This document shows, in pieces, positions 17,796 through 28,050 of a stretch of DNA of 64,000 nucleotides; positions within the stretch are counted from its first letter, which is position 1, and each line of letters starts with the position of its first letter. The position numbers were made by a program, and so were the translations under genes. Below the pieces are notes generated by a model, which ran no database searches, was not told the DNA's origin, and saw only the letters and a list, made by a program, of their open reading frames with translations. The stretch comes from Petrotoga sp. 9PW.55.5.1 (GTDB lineage: Bacteria > Thermotogota > Thermotogae > Petrotogales > Petrotogaceae). The stretch lies in assembly GCF_003265365.1 (NCBI RefSeq), contig NZ_AUPM01000029.1, positions 148-64,147 of the forward strand. Reading direction: 5' to 3'.

Positions 17796-17809
17796 TGATT
17801 TTTCCCTCC

Positions 17810-17995
17810 TTACCAGCTAGCCTTCTTTACTCCAGGAAGTTTACCTTCTAGAGCCTTTTCTCTGAAACATATTCTACATAGTCCAAATTCTTTATATACA
17901 CTTCTAGGCCTACCACAAACCTTACATCTGGAGTAAGCTCGCGTTTTGTATTTTGGAGTTCTTTTAGATTTTTCTATTAGAGCTTTTTTCGCCAT
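17810..17995 (-). CDS. rpsZ: Ribosomal protein S14, zinc type
   Basis: 61 residues. The short zinc-binding S14, with CKVCG (Cys24, Cys27) and CRICF (Cys40, Cys43) as ligands. [21 protein letters not shown] opening and a [10 protein letters not shown] end. Located between rplE and rpsH, its usual place. GGAGGTTGTGAGTA precedes the ATG. Confidence 0.98.
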   Translation of the reverse strand: MAKKALIEKSKRTPKYKTRAYSRCKVCGRPRSVYKEFGLCRICFREKALEGKLPGVKKASW

Positions 17996-18011
17996 TACTC
18001 ACAACCTCCGT

Positions 18012-18569
18012 TTATAATTTTTGTAGTGGAAAACCAAAGTATTCCAACAATTTTCTTGCTTCTTCATCAGTTTTTGCTGTAGTTACTATTGTTATATCCA
18101 TTCCTTGGACTCGGTTTATGTCATCAGGTCTAATTTCGGGGAAAATAAGTTGTTCGGGAATTCCGAATGTATAATTTCCTCTACCATCAAAGGCATTTGC
18201 TGATAGACCTCTAAAATCTCTCAATTTTGGTAAAACAATATTAGTTAACTTATACAAAAAGTTATACATTTTCCAGCCTCTTAAGGTTACTTTAACACCA
18301 ATAGGCATGCCTTCTCTAACTTTAAAGTTGGCAACACTTCTTTTTGCTCTTGTAATCAAAGCCTTTTGTCCTACTATTTTTGTAAGCTCTTGAGCATGTT
18401 TTTCTACTACTGCTTTATTCCTAGTGCCTTCTCCTATTCCCATATTAACAACTATTTTTACGATTTTTGGGACTTGAAGTTCATTTTTGTAGTTGAATTC
18501 TTTCATCATTGAAGGAATTACAACTTCTTTGTATTTATCCTTAAGAGGTATATATTGAACATTTTCCAT
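18012..18569 (-). CDS. rplE: Ribosomal protein L5
   Basis: 185 residues from the ATG at 18569, which follows AAAAAGGAGGACTATCA. An upstream in-frame ATG would add 13 residues before the ribosome site. Binds 5S rRNA and contacts tRNA. Motifs: [71 protein letters not shown]. Normal length. The 75-base gap before it holds weak inverted repeats only. Confidence 0.97.
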   Translation of the reverse strand: MENVQYIPLKDKYKEVVIPSMMKEFNYKNELQVPKIVKIVVNMGIGEGTRNKAVVEKHAQELTKIVGQKALITRAKRSVANFKVREGMPIGVKVTLRGWKMYNFLYKLTNIVLPKLRDFRGLSANAFDGRGNYTFGIPEQLIFPEIRPDDINRVQGMDITIVTTAKTDEEARKLLEYFGFPLQKL

Positions 18570-18644
18570 TGATAGTCCTCCTTTTTCGTTTCTTTCAAGT
18601 GGAAACACCTGAATTGGTTGTTTCTACAAAATATTTTCAATCAA

Positions 18645-18965
18645 TTAAGATCTATCTACTACTTCTCCACATTTTTTGCAATATCTTGCCTTGCTCCCGT
18701 CTTCTAAAAATTTAAAACCAACCCTTGCTTTTTGATCACAGTTTGGGCAAATCAACATTACGTTAGAAATATCTATTGGTTTGGGTTGCTCAATTATTCC
18801 TCCCTCTCTCATCTGCTGTGTTGGTTTTTGATGTTTTTTTACAACATTAATATTATCAACTACTACTTTATTTTCTTTTAGGATTACTCTTAAAACTTTA
18901 CTTTTTTTCCCTTTGTCTTTTCCAGAGATTACTTCCACCGTATCATCTTTTTTTATTTTATTCAT
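18645..18965 (-). CDS. rplX: Ribosomal protein L24
   Basis: 106 residues. An assembly initiator with a KOW domain (KKDDTVEVISGKDKGKKSKVLRV) and a C-terminal zinc ribbon with four cysteines (CPNCD and CKKCG), a variant seen in many thermophiles. GGTGAAAAT precedes the ATG, 9 bases after rplN. Confidence 0.98.
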   Translation of the reverse strand: MNKIKKDDTVEVISGKDKGKKSKVLRVILKENKVVVDNINVVKKHQKPTQQMREGGIIEQPKPIDISNVMLICPNCDQKARVGFKFLEDGSKARYCKKCGEVVDRS

Positions 18966-18974
18966 ATTTTCACC

Positions 18975-19343
18975 TCACCACACTTCTTTAGCTAAAGATG
19001 CTATTTTGGAGTATCCTTTTTCTCTTATTTCTCTAGCTACGGGGCCAAAAACCCTTGTTCCAATTGGCAATTTGTTCTTGTCTATTAATACAGCAGCATT
19101 ATCATCGAATCTTATGTAGCTTCCATCTTTCCTTTTTACCTCTTTCCTAGTTCTTACAATGATTGCTTGAACGATTTGCCCTTTCTTTATATCGGTGTGA
19201 GGTATGGCCTCTCTTACAGAACATATTATAGTATCTCCGATAGTTCCTTTTGAGTTATGAAACCCTCCAAGTACCTTTATAACTCTTAAGGTTTTTGCTC
19301 CGGAGTTATCGGCAACTCTTACTTTACTCTCTAGTTGTACCAT
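18975..19343 (-). CDS. rplN: Ribosomal protein L14
   Basis: 122 residues, the canonical length, from the ATG at 19343 after GGAGGTGAGGTCG. The upstream in-frame ATG is five codons earlier and less likely. [17 protein letters not shown] and [24 protein letters not shown] are highly conserved. Forms intersubunit bridges. The start lies 20 bases inside rpsQ in another frame, so its ribosome site is made by rpsQ codons. Confidence 0.97.
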   Translation of the reverse strand: MVQLESKVRVADNSGAKTLRVIKVLGGFHNSKGTIGDTIICSVREAIPHTDIKKGQIVQAIIVRTRKEVKRKDGSYIRFDDNAAVLIDKNKLPIGTRVFGPVAREIREKGYSKIASLAKEVW

Positions 19344-19656
19344 CGACCTCACCTCCAAAAGCTTGTTCTATTTCTTCTTCAACTGATTCAGGTGTTTCAT
19401 CTTCTTCCGATAAAATATTTTTCTTTATTATTCTTTTCAAAACAAACGCCTTCGTTTTTGATAGTTTTCTTGATTCTTCTATTTCTACAACATCTCCGAT
19501 ACGGCATTCGTTATTTTCGTCATGAGCGTGGTAACGTCTTGTCTTTTTAACAAATTTATGGTATTTCGGATCTTTTGTCATTCTGTCTGTTTCAACGGTT
19601 ATAGTTTTGTCCATCTTATCACTGACGACTCTTCCTATTATTGTCTTTTTAGACAT
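19324..19656 (-). CDS. rpsQ: Ribosomal protein S17 with acidic C-terminal extension
   Basis: 110 residues, against about 85 for most bacterial S17. The OB-fold core is normal ([26 protein letters not shown]-like region, [20 protein letters not shown]). Residues about 82-110 form a Glu-rich extension ([20 protein letters not shown]) that runs over the rplN start. Thermotogota S17 proteins often have extra C-terminal sequence; whether this tail touches rRNA is unknown. ATG preceded by GGAGGTAAAATTTCG. Confidence 0.97.
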   Translation of the reverse strand: MSKKTIIGRVVSDKMDKTITVETDRMTKDPKYHKFVKKTRRYHAHDENNECRIGDVVEIEESRKLSKTKAFVLKRIIKKNILSEEDETPESVEEEIEQAFGGEVDGTTRE

Positions 19657-19663
19657 CGAAATT

Positions 19664-19864
19664 TTACCTCCTTATTCCGAGTTCCCTTTCTTTGAGGATA
19701 GTTTTGATACGAGCTATGTCTTTTTTTACCATTTTTATGCTAGATGAGTTTTTTAATTGTCCAAGTTCAAGTTGAAACCTTAATTGGAATAATCTTTCTT
19801 TTAAATTCTCTAATTCTCTATTGAGTTCTTCATCTGTTAATTCTCTCATTTCTGATATTCTCAT
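19664..19864 (-). CDS. rpmC: Ribosomal protein L29
   Basis: 66 residues, a helical hairpin near the peptide exit tunnel that docks trigger factor and [34 protein letters not shown] and the [12 protein letters not shown] end are typical. Its ATG shares a base with the rplP stop region, and the rplP end supplies GAGGGGAACTCTG as the ribosome site. Confidence 0.98.
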   Translation of the reverse strand: MRISEMRELTDEELNRELENLKERLFQLRFQLELGQLKNSSSIKMVKKDIARIKTILKERELGIRR

Positions 19865-20289
19865 CAGAGTTCCCCTCCTATATCGTATCTTTGAACTATT
19901 TTAGTTCTTATCGGTAACTTGGAGGCAGCGTACTCTAATGCCCTTTTTGCAGTTGCTTCATCAACACCACTTATTTCAAACATAACTCTTCCTTTTTTTA
20001 CTACTGCAACCCATCCTTCGACATCACCTTTTCCTTTACCTTGCCTAGTACCGATACCTTTTGATGTCACCGGTTTGTCAGGGAATATATTGATCCATAT
20101 CTTACCGGTTCTTTTAAGCGTTCTAACCATAGTTAATCTGCAAGCTTCGATTTGTTGAGCGCTTATCCATGAACTTTCCATGGCTTTCAATCCCCAGTCA
20201 CCGAAATGGACCAAGCTGCCGCCCTTAGTCATTCCTTTTACAGTTCCTCTTTGTTGTTTTCTATATTTTACTCTTTTGGGCATCAACAT
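19864..20289 (-). CDS. rplP: Ribosomal protein L16
   Basis: 141 residues. Needed for aminoacyl-tRNA placement in the A site. [62 protein letters not shown]. The first ATG (20289) is 9 bases after GGAGG; a second ATG two codons later matches the usual MPKR start. Overlaps rpmC by one base. Confidence 0.98.
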   Translation of the reverse strand: MLMPKRVKYRKQQRGTVKGMTKGGSLVHFGDWGLKAMESSWISAQQIEACRLTMVRTLKRTGKIWINIFPDKPVTSKGIGTRQGKGKGDVEGWVAVVKKGRVMFEISGVDEATAKRALEYAASKLPIRTKIVQRYDIGGEL

Positions 20290-20331
20290 TTGGGATATCC
20301 TCCTTCTCTACTCTGTATATGCTCACAATTT

Positions 20332-20967
20332 TTATTGTATTGGAGTATCGCCATGATACACCCAAACTTTTATTCCAATAGTTCCATATTTAGTTTGAGA
20401 GTGTATCATAGAATAATCTATGTTTGATCTTAATGTTTGTAAGGGTAATCTTCCCTCCATATACCATTCTGTTCTTGCAATTTCTGCTCCGCCTAATCTT
20501 CCAGAAACCATTATTTTTATACCTTTTGCTCCTCTTCTCATAGCGTTGTTTATAGCTCTTTTCATTGCCACCTTATGAGATACTCTTCTTTGTAGCTGAC
20601 CAGAGATATCTTCTGCTATTAGCTGAGCATCGACATATGGATTTTTTACCTCTTGAACGTATACTTTAACGCTTTTATCTCCGACAATTTCGGCCAATTC
20701 GTTTCTTATATTTCTTATTTCTGATCCTTTCCTGCCTATCAAGATCCCTAATCTAGCAGCATAAATATCAATTCTAACCATAGAATCGCTTGGTCTTTCT
20801 ATTAGAATTTCGGAGATTCCTGATGCACCGTATTTTGATTTAATGTGATCTCTGATTTTTTCATCTTCATGAAGGTATTCATAGTAACTTCTCTCATTGA
20901 ACCATACCGATTTCCAATTCTTGTTGTTTCCTAATCTGAAACCATATGGATGTACTTTTGACCCCAC
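20332..20967 (-). CDS. rpsC: Ribosomal protein S3
   Basis: 211 residues. KH domain type II (about 40-105, with GILIGRKGSEIRNIRNEL) and a C-terminal domain (RRGAKGIKIMVSGRLGGAEIARTEWYMEGRLPLQTLRSNIDY, seen in parts). Lines the mRNA entry channel. MGSKVHPYGFRLG opening. GGTGAATTAGGTGGG precedes the ATG. Confidence 0.98.
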   Translation of the reverse strand: MGSKVHPYGFRLGNNKNWKSVWFNERSYYEYLHEDEKIRDHIKSKYGASGISEILIERPSDSMVRIDIYAARLGILIGRKGSEIRNIRNELAEIVGDKSVKVYVQEVKNPYVDAQLIAEDISGQLQRRVSHKVAMKRAINNAMRRGAKGIKIMVSGRLGGAEIARTEWYMEGRLPLQTLRSNIDYSMIHSQTKYGTIGIKVWVYHGDTPIQ

Positions 20968-20982
20968 CTAATTCACCTCACT

Positions 20983-21432
20983 TTATTTGTCAGCACTTTT
21001 ATCCCTAACGGTTATATAAACATGACTCATTCTTTTTTGTAATATATCTGCTCTTCCATGAGATCTGGGCCACAACCTTTTCAGTCTTGGACCTTCGTTT
21101 ATCATTACTTCTGAAACATATAATTTTTCTGGGTTTAAACCAAAATTATTTTCTGCGTTAGCTATTGCAGACATCAGGGTTTTATACAATATTCTTGCTG
21201 ATTTTTTAGGGCTAAAAGTTAAAATTTGAAGAGCTTCACTTATATCTTTATTTCTTATGGCGTTAGCCATAGATCTCATTTTCTTAGGAGATATTCTAAC
21301 ATATTTTGTTACTGCTCTAGCTTCAACTTTTGGTTCGGCAGCTTCTTTTTCTTTTCTCATTCTATGATAAACTGATCTTTTGACTTTTCTACCGTCCTCT
21401 TGAACTCTAGAAACTTTACTATTAGAAGCCAT
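20983..21432 (-). CDS. rplV: Ribosomal protein L22
   Basis: 149 residues, longer than the usual 110-120 because of a charged N-terminal extension of about 37 residues ([20 protein letters not shown]). The core starts near [21 protein letters not shown], and the tunnel hairpin lies around [22 protein letters not shown]22 forms part of the exit tunnel wall. Preceded by GAGGAGGGTAGTTT. Confidence 0.97.
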   Translation of the reverse strand: MASNSKVSRVQEDGRKVKRSVYHRMRKEKEAAEPKVEARAVTKYVRISPKKMRSMANAIRNKDISEALQILTFSPKKSARILYKTLMSAIANAENNFGLNPEKLYVSEVMINEGPRLKRLWPRSHGRADILQKRMSHVYITVRDKSADK

Positions 21433-21444
21433 AAACTACCCTCC

Positions 21445-21738
21445 TCAACCTTGCCTTTCTAACTTACCTTTAGTGGCTTTTTTGTCTGGATGTCCTCCAA
21501 ATCTTCTTGTTGGAGAAAATTCTCCTAATCTGTGGCCTATCATTTGTTCTGTTATATAAACAGGTATATGTTTCATCCCATTATGAACAGCTATTGTATG
21601 TCCAACCATTTCTGGAAGAATCATGGATGCCCTTGACCAAGTTTTGATTACTTTCTTTTCACCTTTTTCATTCATTTCTCTAATTTTTTTGATAAGGCTT
21701 GGATGAACATAAGGTCCCTTTTTTAATGATCTTCCCAT
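21445..21738 (-). CDS. rpsS: Ribosomal protein S19
   Basis: 97 residues. [41 protein letters not shown] and [22 protein letters not shown] are near-invariant. Head protein close to S13. AGGAGGTGTAACGA precedes the ATG. Normal place between rplB and rplV. Confidence 0.98.
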   Translation of the reverse strand: MGRSLKKGPYVHPSLIKKIREMNEKGEKKVIKTWSRASMILPEMVGHTIAVHNGMKHIPVYITEQMIGHRLGEFSPTRRFGGHPDKKATKGKLERQG

Positions 21739-21768
21739 TCGTTACACCTCCTAAACTTTCCTAAAAGC

Positions 21769-22596
21769 CTATTTCGTTCTTCTTCTTACAATAAATTTAT
21801 CGGATTTTTTCTTGCCTCTTCTAGTTTTGTAACCTTTGGCTGGTGTGCCCCATGGAGATTTAGGAATATGACCTTTACTTTTACCTTCTCCACCACCCAT
21901 CGGATGATCGACTGGGTTTTGAACCATACCTCTCACCTTTGGCCTTCTTCCTAACCATCTAGTTTTTCCAGCTTTACCAATTACTTCGTTGGAGTGATCC
22001 TCGTTACCTACGGCTCCAATAGTAGCCATACAAGTTAAGCGTACCCTTCTTAATTCTCCAGAAGGCATTTTTAAAAGAGCATATTTCCCTTCTTTTGCCA
22101 TTAATTGAGCATAAGTTCCAGCGGATTTAGCAATTTTTCCTCCTCTTCCTGGTTCAAACTCTATATTATGAACGAAGGTACCCAAAGGAATATTTTCTAA
22201 AGCCAATGCATTACCCGGTCTTATGTCTGCGGTATTTCCACTCATAACAGTATCTCCAACTTTTAACCCCTTTGGGGATAAAATATATCTTTTTTCTCCA
22301 TCAGCATATACCAGTAAAGCAATTCTTGCACTTCTGTTTGGGTCGTATTCAATAGAAACAACTTTGGCTGGAATATTATATTTATTTCTCTTAAAGTCTA
22401 TTATTCTGTATTTTCTTTTGTGCCCACCACCACGGTGTCTCATGGTAACTCTACCGTAATGATTCCTTCCAGCTGTTTTTTTCAAAGGTGTTAGTAAACT
22501 TTTTTCTGGTTTTACCTTTGATAAATCAGAAAAATCAGAGGTTATCATGTATCTTCTTGATTTAGTTACAGGTTTATATTGTTTTATCGCCATCAT
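21769..22596 (-). CDS. rplB: Ribosomal protein L2
   Basis: 275 residues. Central to subunit association and the peptidyl transferase centre. [14 protein letters not shown]-like block ([20 protein letters not shown]), [22 protein letters not shown], and the catalytic-region [22 protein letters not shown]. Two consecutive ATGs follow GAGAGGTGAATA; the second would give the more usual start MAIKQYKP. Confidence 0.98.
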   Translation of the reverse strand: MMAIKQYKPVTKSRRYMITSDFSDLSKVKPEKSLLTPLKKTAGRNHYGRVTMRHRGGGHKRKYRIIDFKRNKYNIPAKVVSIEYDPNRSARIALLVYADGEKRYILSPKGLKVGDTVMSGNTADIRPGNALALENIPLGTFVHNIEFEPGRGGKIAKSAGTYAQLMAKEGKYALLKMPSGELRRVRLTCMATIGAVGNEDHSNEVIGKAGKTRWLGRRPKVRGMVQNPVDHPMGGGEGKSKGHIPKSPWGTPAKGYKTRRGKKKSDKFIVRRRTK

Positions 22597-22608
22597 TATT
22601 CACCTCTC

Positions 22609-22905
22609 TTACAAACTGCCTTGCAATTCTCTTATGACGTAACCTTCTCCTACTTTTACAATAGCTTTTTTCCAACTGCGGGAATATCCTTCACTTCTTC
22701 CCAATCGTTTTGGTTTTGGCTTCATATTCATTACATAGACTTTTTCAACTTTTACTTTAAATATCATTTCAATAGCTTCTCTAATTTCTGGTTTTGTGGC
22801 ATCTTTTGTTACCTCAAAGGTATATTTTCTCTCTTGCATCAATCCATAAGACTTTTCAGTTAGGATCGGCTTTATTATTATTTCGTAAGCTCTTTGCATC
22901 TCCAT
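22609..22905 (-). CDS. rplW: Ribosomal protein L23
   Basis: 98 residues. Exit-tunnel protein that docks chaperones and SRP. IIKPILTEKSYGLMQERKYTFEV, a KPEIREAIEMIFKVKVEKVYVMN core and KPKRLGRSEGYSRSWKKAIVKV loop. Its start overlaps the rplD stop by one base. Confidence 0.97.
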   Translation of the reverse strand: MEMQRAYEIIIKPILTEKSYGLMQERKYTFEVTKDATKPEIREAIEMIFKVKVEKVYVMNMKPKPKRLGRSEGYSRSWKKAIVKVGEGYVIRELQGSL

Positions 22906-23570
22906 TAGCCGATCACCTCCTCTATTTTATTAACCATTTCCTTTGTAAGGAATATTTTTTCATTGTTTATTAAATCAAATACATTTAATCCATCGATATT
23001 AGTCTTTTTTTGGCCAGGATTATCTGCTATTAAAATCTTAACTTTTTGTAAGTTCCTCGCTGAAAGTTTTACATTCTTATATTGTTCTTGTTGATAAGGT
23101 AAAACCAACAATATTTTGTTATTTTCAACTTCAAATTTCTTTAGAATTTCTTTCATGTCTTTTGTTCGAGGCTTTTCCAACTTTATATCATCTAAAACTA
23201 TTAGATTGTTTTCTTTGTATCTAACACTTAAAGCTGACTTCAAAGCAAGTTTTTTCATTTTTTTGTTTAAATCTTTGTGATATTTTCTGGGTTTAGGACC
23301 AAAAGCTACACCACCATGTCGAAAAATAGGCGATCTTATAGATCCTGCTCTGGCTCTTCCCAGATGTTTTTGAGGCCAAGGTTTTCTTCCCCCACCTCTG
23401 ACTTCTCCTCTAGTTTTTGTTGAAGCAGTTCCAGCTCTTTTGTTAGTTAACTGCATGTCAACATATCTATAGAGTACATCCATGTTTGGTTCTATATTGA
23501 AAACTTCATCTTTTAATTCTAAGGTATCTACTTTTTCACCTTTTATGTTATATACATCTACCTGCGCCAT
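22905..23570 (-). CDS. rplD: Ribosomal protein L4
   Basis: 221 residues. rRNA binder whose extended loop reaches the tunnel ([30 protein letters not shown], seen in parts). In many bacteria L4 also represses the S10 operon. [21 protein letters not shown] opening. GGAGGTCAATTAGGCT precedes the ATG. Confidence 0.97.
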   Translation of the reverse strand: MAQVDVYNIKGEKVDTLELKDEVFNIEPNMDVLYRYVDMQLTNKRAGTASTKTRGEVRGGGRKPWPQKHLGRARAGSIRSPIFRHGGVAFGPKPRKYHKDLNKKMKKLALKSALSVRYKENNLIVLDDIKLEKPRTKDMKEILKKFEVENNKILLVLPYQQEQYKNVKLSARNLQKVKILIADNPGQKKTNIDGLNVFDLINNEKIFLTKEMVNKIEEVIG

Positions 23571-23586
23571 AGCCTAATTGACCTCC

Positions 23587-24228
23587 TTACTCCGTTTTTG
23601 GGCGTTTAACTTTAACAGCTTCTCTTATTGTTACCAATCCGCCCCTCGCTCCTGGAACTCCGCCTTTGACTGCTATTAGATTGTTTTGAACATCAATGTA
23701 TACTACCTCTGAATTTTGTATGGTTACTCGTTCGTTACCGTATTGCCCAGGCATCTTTTTCCCCTTAAAAACTTTTGCTGGATAAGTTGCGTTTCCAGTT
23801 GATCCTAAAGCTCTATGAAATTTTGAACCATGACTACTTTCACCACCACCAAAGTTCCATCTTTTCATAGCTCCTGAATAACCGCGACCTTTAGATTTGC
23901 CAACTAAATCAATCTTTTCTCCTTCGGAAAATATTGAAACATTAATTTCTTGTCCAATTTCATAATCGTCAGGATTTTCTACTTTGAATTCTCTTAAAAT
24001 TCTGTAAGGTTTTACATCTGCCTTTTTGAAATGACCTAACAACGGTTTATTAGCCTTTCTTTCCGGTATTTCTTCAAATCCCACTTGTATAGCATTATAA
24101 CCGTCTGTTTCTACGGTTTTCTTTTGTATTACTACACATGGTCCAGCTTTTATAACTGTCACCGGGATGGCTTTATCACCTTTATAAATACGAGTCATTC
24201 CTACTTTTTTCCCTAAAATACCTTTCAT
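23587..24228 (-). CDS. rplC: Ribosomal protein L3
   Basis: 213 residues. MKGILGKKVGMTRIY, the loop KRWNFGGGESSHGSKFHRALGSTG that approaches the peptidyl transferase centre, and KMPGQYGNERVTIQN. GGAGGTGTAGAA precedes the ATG. The 62-base gap to rpsJ holds a perfect palindrome pair. L3 is an early assembly protein. Confidence 0.98.
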   Translation of the reverse strand: MKGILGKKVGMTRIYKGDKAIPVTVIKAGPCVVIQKKTVETDGYNAIQVGFEEIPERKANKPLLGHFKKADVKPYRILREFKVENPDDYEIGQEINVSIFSEGEKIDLVGKSKGRGYSGAMKRWNFGGGESSHGSKFHRALGSTGNATYPAKVFKGKKMPGQYGNERVTIQNSEVVYIDVQNNLIAVKGGVPGARGGLVTIREAVKVKRPKTE

Positions 24229-24255
24229 TTCTACACCTCCAGAGCCCGAATGATT

Positions 24256-24286
24256 AGTTTATTATATATAATAAACTTTATAAAGT
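24256..24286. promoter_or_regulatory. Overlapping perfect palindromes between rpsJ and rplC
   Basis: Bases 24256-24277 are a 22-base perfect palindrome made only of A, T and the outer AG/CT pairs. Its end overlaps a second perfect palindrome, ACTTTATAAAGT (24275-24286). The position, in the longest gap inside the S10 segment, suggests an RNA hairpin, an operator or an internal promoter (TATAAT-like cores). Sequence alone does not decide. Confidence 0.5.
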
Positions 24287-24290
24287 ATTC

Positions 24291-24599
24291 TTACGCCTTA
24301 ATATCTACCGAAACGCCTGCTGGTATGTTTACCTTTAGTAGCTTTGTAACAGTTTCTGATGAAGCATTGTAAATATATATAACTCTTTTATGTATTATTT
24401 TTTCAAACTGTTCCATGGAATATGAATATTTATGAGGAGACCTGATAACCGAATAAACTGTTCTCTTATTTGGTAAGGGGATTGGACCAGATACCTTCGC
24501 TTCTGTATCTTTTACAGCTTCGATTATCTTTTTTGATGATTCATCTAACAATTTGTGATCGTAGCCTTTTAACCTAATTTTTATGTACTTACTGGCCAT
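24291..24599 (-). CDS. rpsJ: Ribosomal protein S10
   Basis: 102 residues, the standard length, from the ATG at 24599 (MASKYIKIRLKGYDHKLLDES). A longer frame starting 23 codons upstream crosses the ribosome site and the tuf-rpsJ hairpin, so it is rejected. GPIPLPNKRTVYSVIRSPH is the conserved loop. AAAGGAGG lies 13 bases upstream, a slightly long spacing. S10 also serves in Nus antitermination complexes. Confidence 0.97.
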   Translation of the reverse strand: MASKYIKIRLKGYDHKLLDESSKKIIEAVKDTEAKVSGPIPLPNKRTVYSVIRSPHKYSYSMEQFEKIIHKRVIYIYNASSETVTKLLKVNIPAGVSVDIKA

Positions 24600-24634
24600 G
24601 GATTTTGTTAAACCTCCTTTACACTCAGTATTAA

Positions 24635-24652
24635 GGGGAGCTAAAGCTCCCC
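24635..24652 (-). terminator. GC-rich hairpin between tuf and rpsJ
   Basis: GGGGAGCT and AGCTCCCC form an 8-bp stem with a 2-base loop, followed on the minus strand by only TTAAT. The weak T-tract suggests partial termination, RNA processing or mRNA protection rather than full stop, which would set different levels of EF-Tu and S10 operon products. Confidence 0.55.
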
Positions 24653-24668
24653 GAAAATAGCTTTTCAA

Positions 24669-25868
24669 TTATTCAATTATTTTTGTTACTACTCCAGCTC
24701 CGACGGTTCTTCCGCCTTCTCTAATAGCAAATCTCATACCTTCTTCAAGAGCAACAGGATAAATTAATTCAACGGTCATGTTTATGTTGTCACCTGGCAT
24801 TACCATTTCTGCTCCACTTGCAAATTCAACTAATGTACCAGTAACATCGGCTGTTCTGATATAGAATTGAGGTCTGTATCCTTTTGTGAATGGAGTATGT
24901 CTTCCGCCTTCTTCTTTCTTTAATACGTAAACCTCGGCATTAAACTTCTTATGAGGAGTTATAGAACCTGGTACAGCGAGAACCTGACCTCTTTTTACTT
25001 CATCTTTTTCAATACCTCTTAATAGACATCCAACGTTATCTCCCGCTTCACCCTCATCTAAAATCTTTCTAAACATTTCAACACCTGTAACTACGGTCTT
25101 TTTAGTTTCATAACTTAAACCAATTATTTCAACTTGATCTCCTGTGTGCACAACTCCTCTTTCAATTCTCCCAGTAACAACTGTTCCTCTTCCCGTAATG
25201 CTGAATACATCTTCTATAGGCATGAGGAAAGGTTTATCTGTTTCTCTCACAGGTTCTGGGAAGTAGTTGTCAACTGCGTCCATGAGTTCGTAGATTTTTT
25301 GTGTCCATGGGCCATCCGGATTATCTTCTTCCAAAGCCTTAAGAGCAGAACCTTTAACAACTGGAACTTCGTCTCCTGGAAATTCGTAACTGCTTAAGAG
25401 ATCTCTAACTTCCATTTCAACTAAATCTATTAATTCTTCGTCATCAACCATATCAACTTTATTAATAAAAACAACTAATGCAGGAACGTTAACTTGCCTT
25501 GCCAATAAGACGTGTTCTCTGGTTTGTGGCATAACACCATCGGTAGCCGCAACAACCAAGATGGCTCCGTCCATTTGAGCTGCACCAGTAATCATGTTTT
25601 TTATGTAGTCTGCGTGCCCTGGACAGTCTATATGTGCATAATGTCTTTTTCCAGTTTGATATTCTACGTGAGAAACGTTTATGGTAATTCCTCTTGCTTT
25701 TTCTTCTGGTGCTTTATCAATTGCATCAAAAGGCGTGAAATCTGCTCCACCTTTGTAAGATAAAGCCTTAGTAATTGCTGCGGTTAATGTTGTTTTCCCG
25801 TGGTCTATATGGCCAATGGTTCCTATGTTCATATGCGTCTTTTCTCTAACAAACTTCTCTTTAGCCAT
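24669..25868 (-). CDS. tuf: Elongation factor Tu
   Basis: 399 residues. GTPase that brings aminoacyl-tRNA to the ribosome. G1 [10 protein letters not shown]2 region RGITIN, G3 [22 protein letters not shown]4 NKVD and G5 SALK are intact. Domain 2 and 3 blocks [12 protein letters not shown] and VGAGVVTKI are also present. Preceded by GGAGGAGATTGAAAG. It lies between fusA and rpsJ, as in the fused str-S10 arrangement. Confidence 0.99.
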   Translation of the reverse strand: MAKEKFVREKTHMNIGTIGHIDHGKTTLTAAITKALSYKGGADFTPFDAIDKAPEEKARGITINVSHVEYQTGKRHYAHIDCPGHADYIKNMITGAAQMDGAILVVAATDGVMPQTREHVLLARQVNVPALVVFINKVDMVDDEELIDLVEMEVRDLLSSYEFPGDEVPVVKGSALKALEEDNPDGPWTQKIYELMDAVDNYFPEPVRETDKPFLMPIEDVFSITGRGTVVTGRIERGVVHTGDQVEIIGLSYETKKTVVTGVEMFRKILDEGEAGDNVGCLLRGIEKDEVKRGQVLAVPGSITPHKKFNAEVYVLKKEEGGRHTPFTKGYRPQFYIRTADVTGTLVEFASGAEMVMPGDNINMTVELIYPVALEEGMRFAIREGGRTVGAGVVTKIIE

Positions 25869-25932
25869 CTTTCAATCTCCTCCTTGTAATTTTCATTTAA
25901 AACTTCTAAGAAATCGCTTATTTTGTAAACTA

Positions 25933-28023
25933 CTATTCTCTACCTAATATTTTTTGAGTTACTTGTTCAGGAACTTCGTCATAATGAGAAAATTGAACCG
26001 AGCTTGTTGCTCTACCTTGAGAAAGTGATCTCATTATAGTTGCGTACCCAAACAATTCCGATAAAGGAACTTTTGCTTTTACAATTCTAGTGTTTGTTCC
26101 TCCAACAGTTTCAAAACTTTCAACTCTACCTCTTCTTGAATTCAAATCTGCTATTATATCTCCAAGATATTCTTCTGGTGTTGTTACATCTACTCTCATA
26201 ATAGGTTCTAATAAAACGGGTTTTGCTCTTTTTATAGCATCTTTAAAAGCCATCGATGCTGCAATTTTGAAAGCCATTTCAGATGAATCAACTTCATGAT
26301 AAGATCCATCGAAAACTTCAACTTTAATATTTACCATTGGATACCCGGATAAAACTCCATCCTGCATACTTTCTTTTACTCCATTTTGTATAGCTGGAAT
26401 ATATTCTTTGGGTACTACACCACCGACAATTTTATCTACAAATTCAAAATCTTTTTCCCCATTTAAAGGTAAAGGTTCTACTCTAAGTTTAACATGACCG
26501 TATTGACCTCTTCCGCCTGTTTGCCTTATATATTTCCCTTCTGCTTCTGCAGAAAGTTTTATTGTTTCTTTATACGCTACTCTAGGTTGACTTACTCTAA
26601 CGTTTACTTTAAACTCTCTTTTTATTCTTTCTATTATGATTTCTAAATGTAATTCTCCCATTCCTGATAATATAGTTTCACCAGTTTCGTGGTCGACATA
26701 ACTTCGCAAACTTGGATCTTCTTCTGTTAATGAATTTAATGCTTTACCCAGTTTTGCTTCATCATCTTTGGTTTCTGGTTCAACGGAAACAGAAATTACT
26801 GGTTCAGGAAAATCAACTTTTTCTAAAACAATATTTTCATTAACATTGGAAAGAGTGTCCCCGGTGGAAGTATCCTTTAAACCTATTAACCCGACAATAT
26901 CGCCAGCCCTTATATAATCAACTTCTTCTCTTTTATCAGAATGAAAAAAGACAAGCCTTGAAACTCTTTCAGTTTTATTTTTAGAAGTATTAGTAACATA
27001 ACTTCCTTTTTCCAATGTTCCAGAATAAACTCTTGCAAAAGTTAACTTTCCAACAAATGGATCCACCATTATTTTAAATGCCAAAGCGTAAAAATCTTCA
27101 TTTTTTTGAGGATGTATTTCTTTTACAAATTCACCAGTTGAATTTTCGAATGCCTTAACTGGAGGCATATCTAATGGTGAAGGCAAATAGTCTATTACAG
27201 CGTCTAATAAAAGCTGTACTCCTTTATTTTTAAATGAACTTCCACAAAAAACTGGAACGATTTTATTTTGAATAGTGGATTTTCTTATAGACGATTTTAA
27301 TTTATCAAGAGGTATTTCAACTTCTTCTATATATAGTTCCATAAGCTCTTCATCAATTTCCGCAACAGCTGCTACTAAATCATCCCTCTTTGTTTCACAA
27401 ATGTCTTTTAAGTCATTAGGTATCTCTTGCTTTTCAATAACAAGTCCGTTTTCATCTTTCCAGTACAGCGCTTCCATTGTTAGTAAGTCTACTACACCCC
27501 TAAAGTCTGATTCTGAACCTATAGGTACTTGCATTGCAACAGGATTTGCGCCTAATTTTGTTTTCATGGTTTGTACTGCAGCAAAAAAATTAGCACCTAT
27601 TTTATCCATCTTGTTCATAAAAGCGATTCTTGGAACTTCATACCTATCGGCTTGTCTCCAAACAGTTTCAGACTGAGGTTCAACACCTACTTGAGCATCA
27701 AATATTGCAATAGCACCATCTAAAACGCGTAGAGACCTTTCAACTTCTACAGTAAAATCAACGTGCCCTGGTGTGTCAATTATATTAATTCTGTGTTCTT
27801 TCCAAAATGCAGAAGTCGCAGCTGAGGTAATAGTAATACCTCTTTCTTTTTCTTGATCCATCCAGTCAGTTTCTGTTGTTCCATCATCAACGTTTCCTAA
27901 TTTATGTTTTGTCCCCGTATAAAATAATATCCTTTCGGTCGTTGTCGTTTTTCCCGCGTCTATATGTGCAATGATTCCTATATTCCTTATTTTATCTATG
28001 GGGTATAATCTCTCTTTCAACAC
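25933..28023 (-). CDS. fusA: Elongation factor G
   Basis: 696 residues. Translocase GTPase. [57 protein letters not shown], and the domain IV segment [18 protein letters not shown] are intact. The C-terminal [22 protein letters not shown] is diagnostic. GGAGGGATTG precedes the start. Follows rpsG by 27 bases. Confidence 0.99.
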   Translation of the reverse strand: MLKERLYPIDKIRNIGIIAHIDAGKTTTTERILFYTGTKHKLGNVDDGTTETDWMDQEKERGITITSAATSAFWKEHRINIIDTPGHVDFTVEVERSLRVLDGAIAIFDAQVGVEPQSETVWRQADRYEVPRIAFMNKMDKIGANFFAAVQTMKTKLGANPVAMQVPIGSESDFRGVVDLLTMEALYWKDENGLVIEKQEIPNDLKDICETKRDDLVAAVAEIDEELMELYIEEVEIPLDKLKSSIRKSTIQNKIVPVFCGSSFKNKGVQLLLDAVIDYLPSPLDMPPVKAFENSTGEFVKEIHPQKNEDFYALAFKIMVDPFVGKLTFARVYSGTLEKGSYVTNTSKNKTERVSRLVFFHSDKREEVDYIRAGDIVGLIGLKDTSTGDTLSNVNENIVLEKVDFPEPVISVSVEPETKDDEAKLGKALNSLTEEDPSLRSYVDHETGETILSGMGELHLEIIIERIKREFKVNVRVSQPRVAYKETIKLSAEAEGKYIRQTGGRGQYGHVKLRVEPLPLNGEKDFEFVDKIVGGVVPKEYIPAIQNGVKESMQDGVLSGYPMVNIKVEVFDGSYHEVDSSEMAFKIAASMAFKDAIKRAKPVLLEPIMRVDVTTPEEYLGDIIADLNSRRGRVESFETVGGTNTRIVKAKVPLSELFGYATIMRSLSQGRATSSVQFSHYDEVPEQVTQKILGRE

Positions 28024-28050
28024 AATCCCTCCTACTTGGTTGCACTAAGA

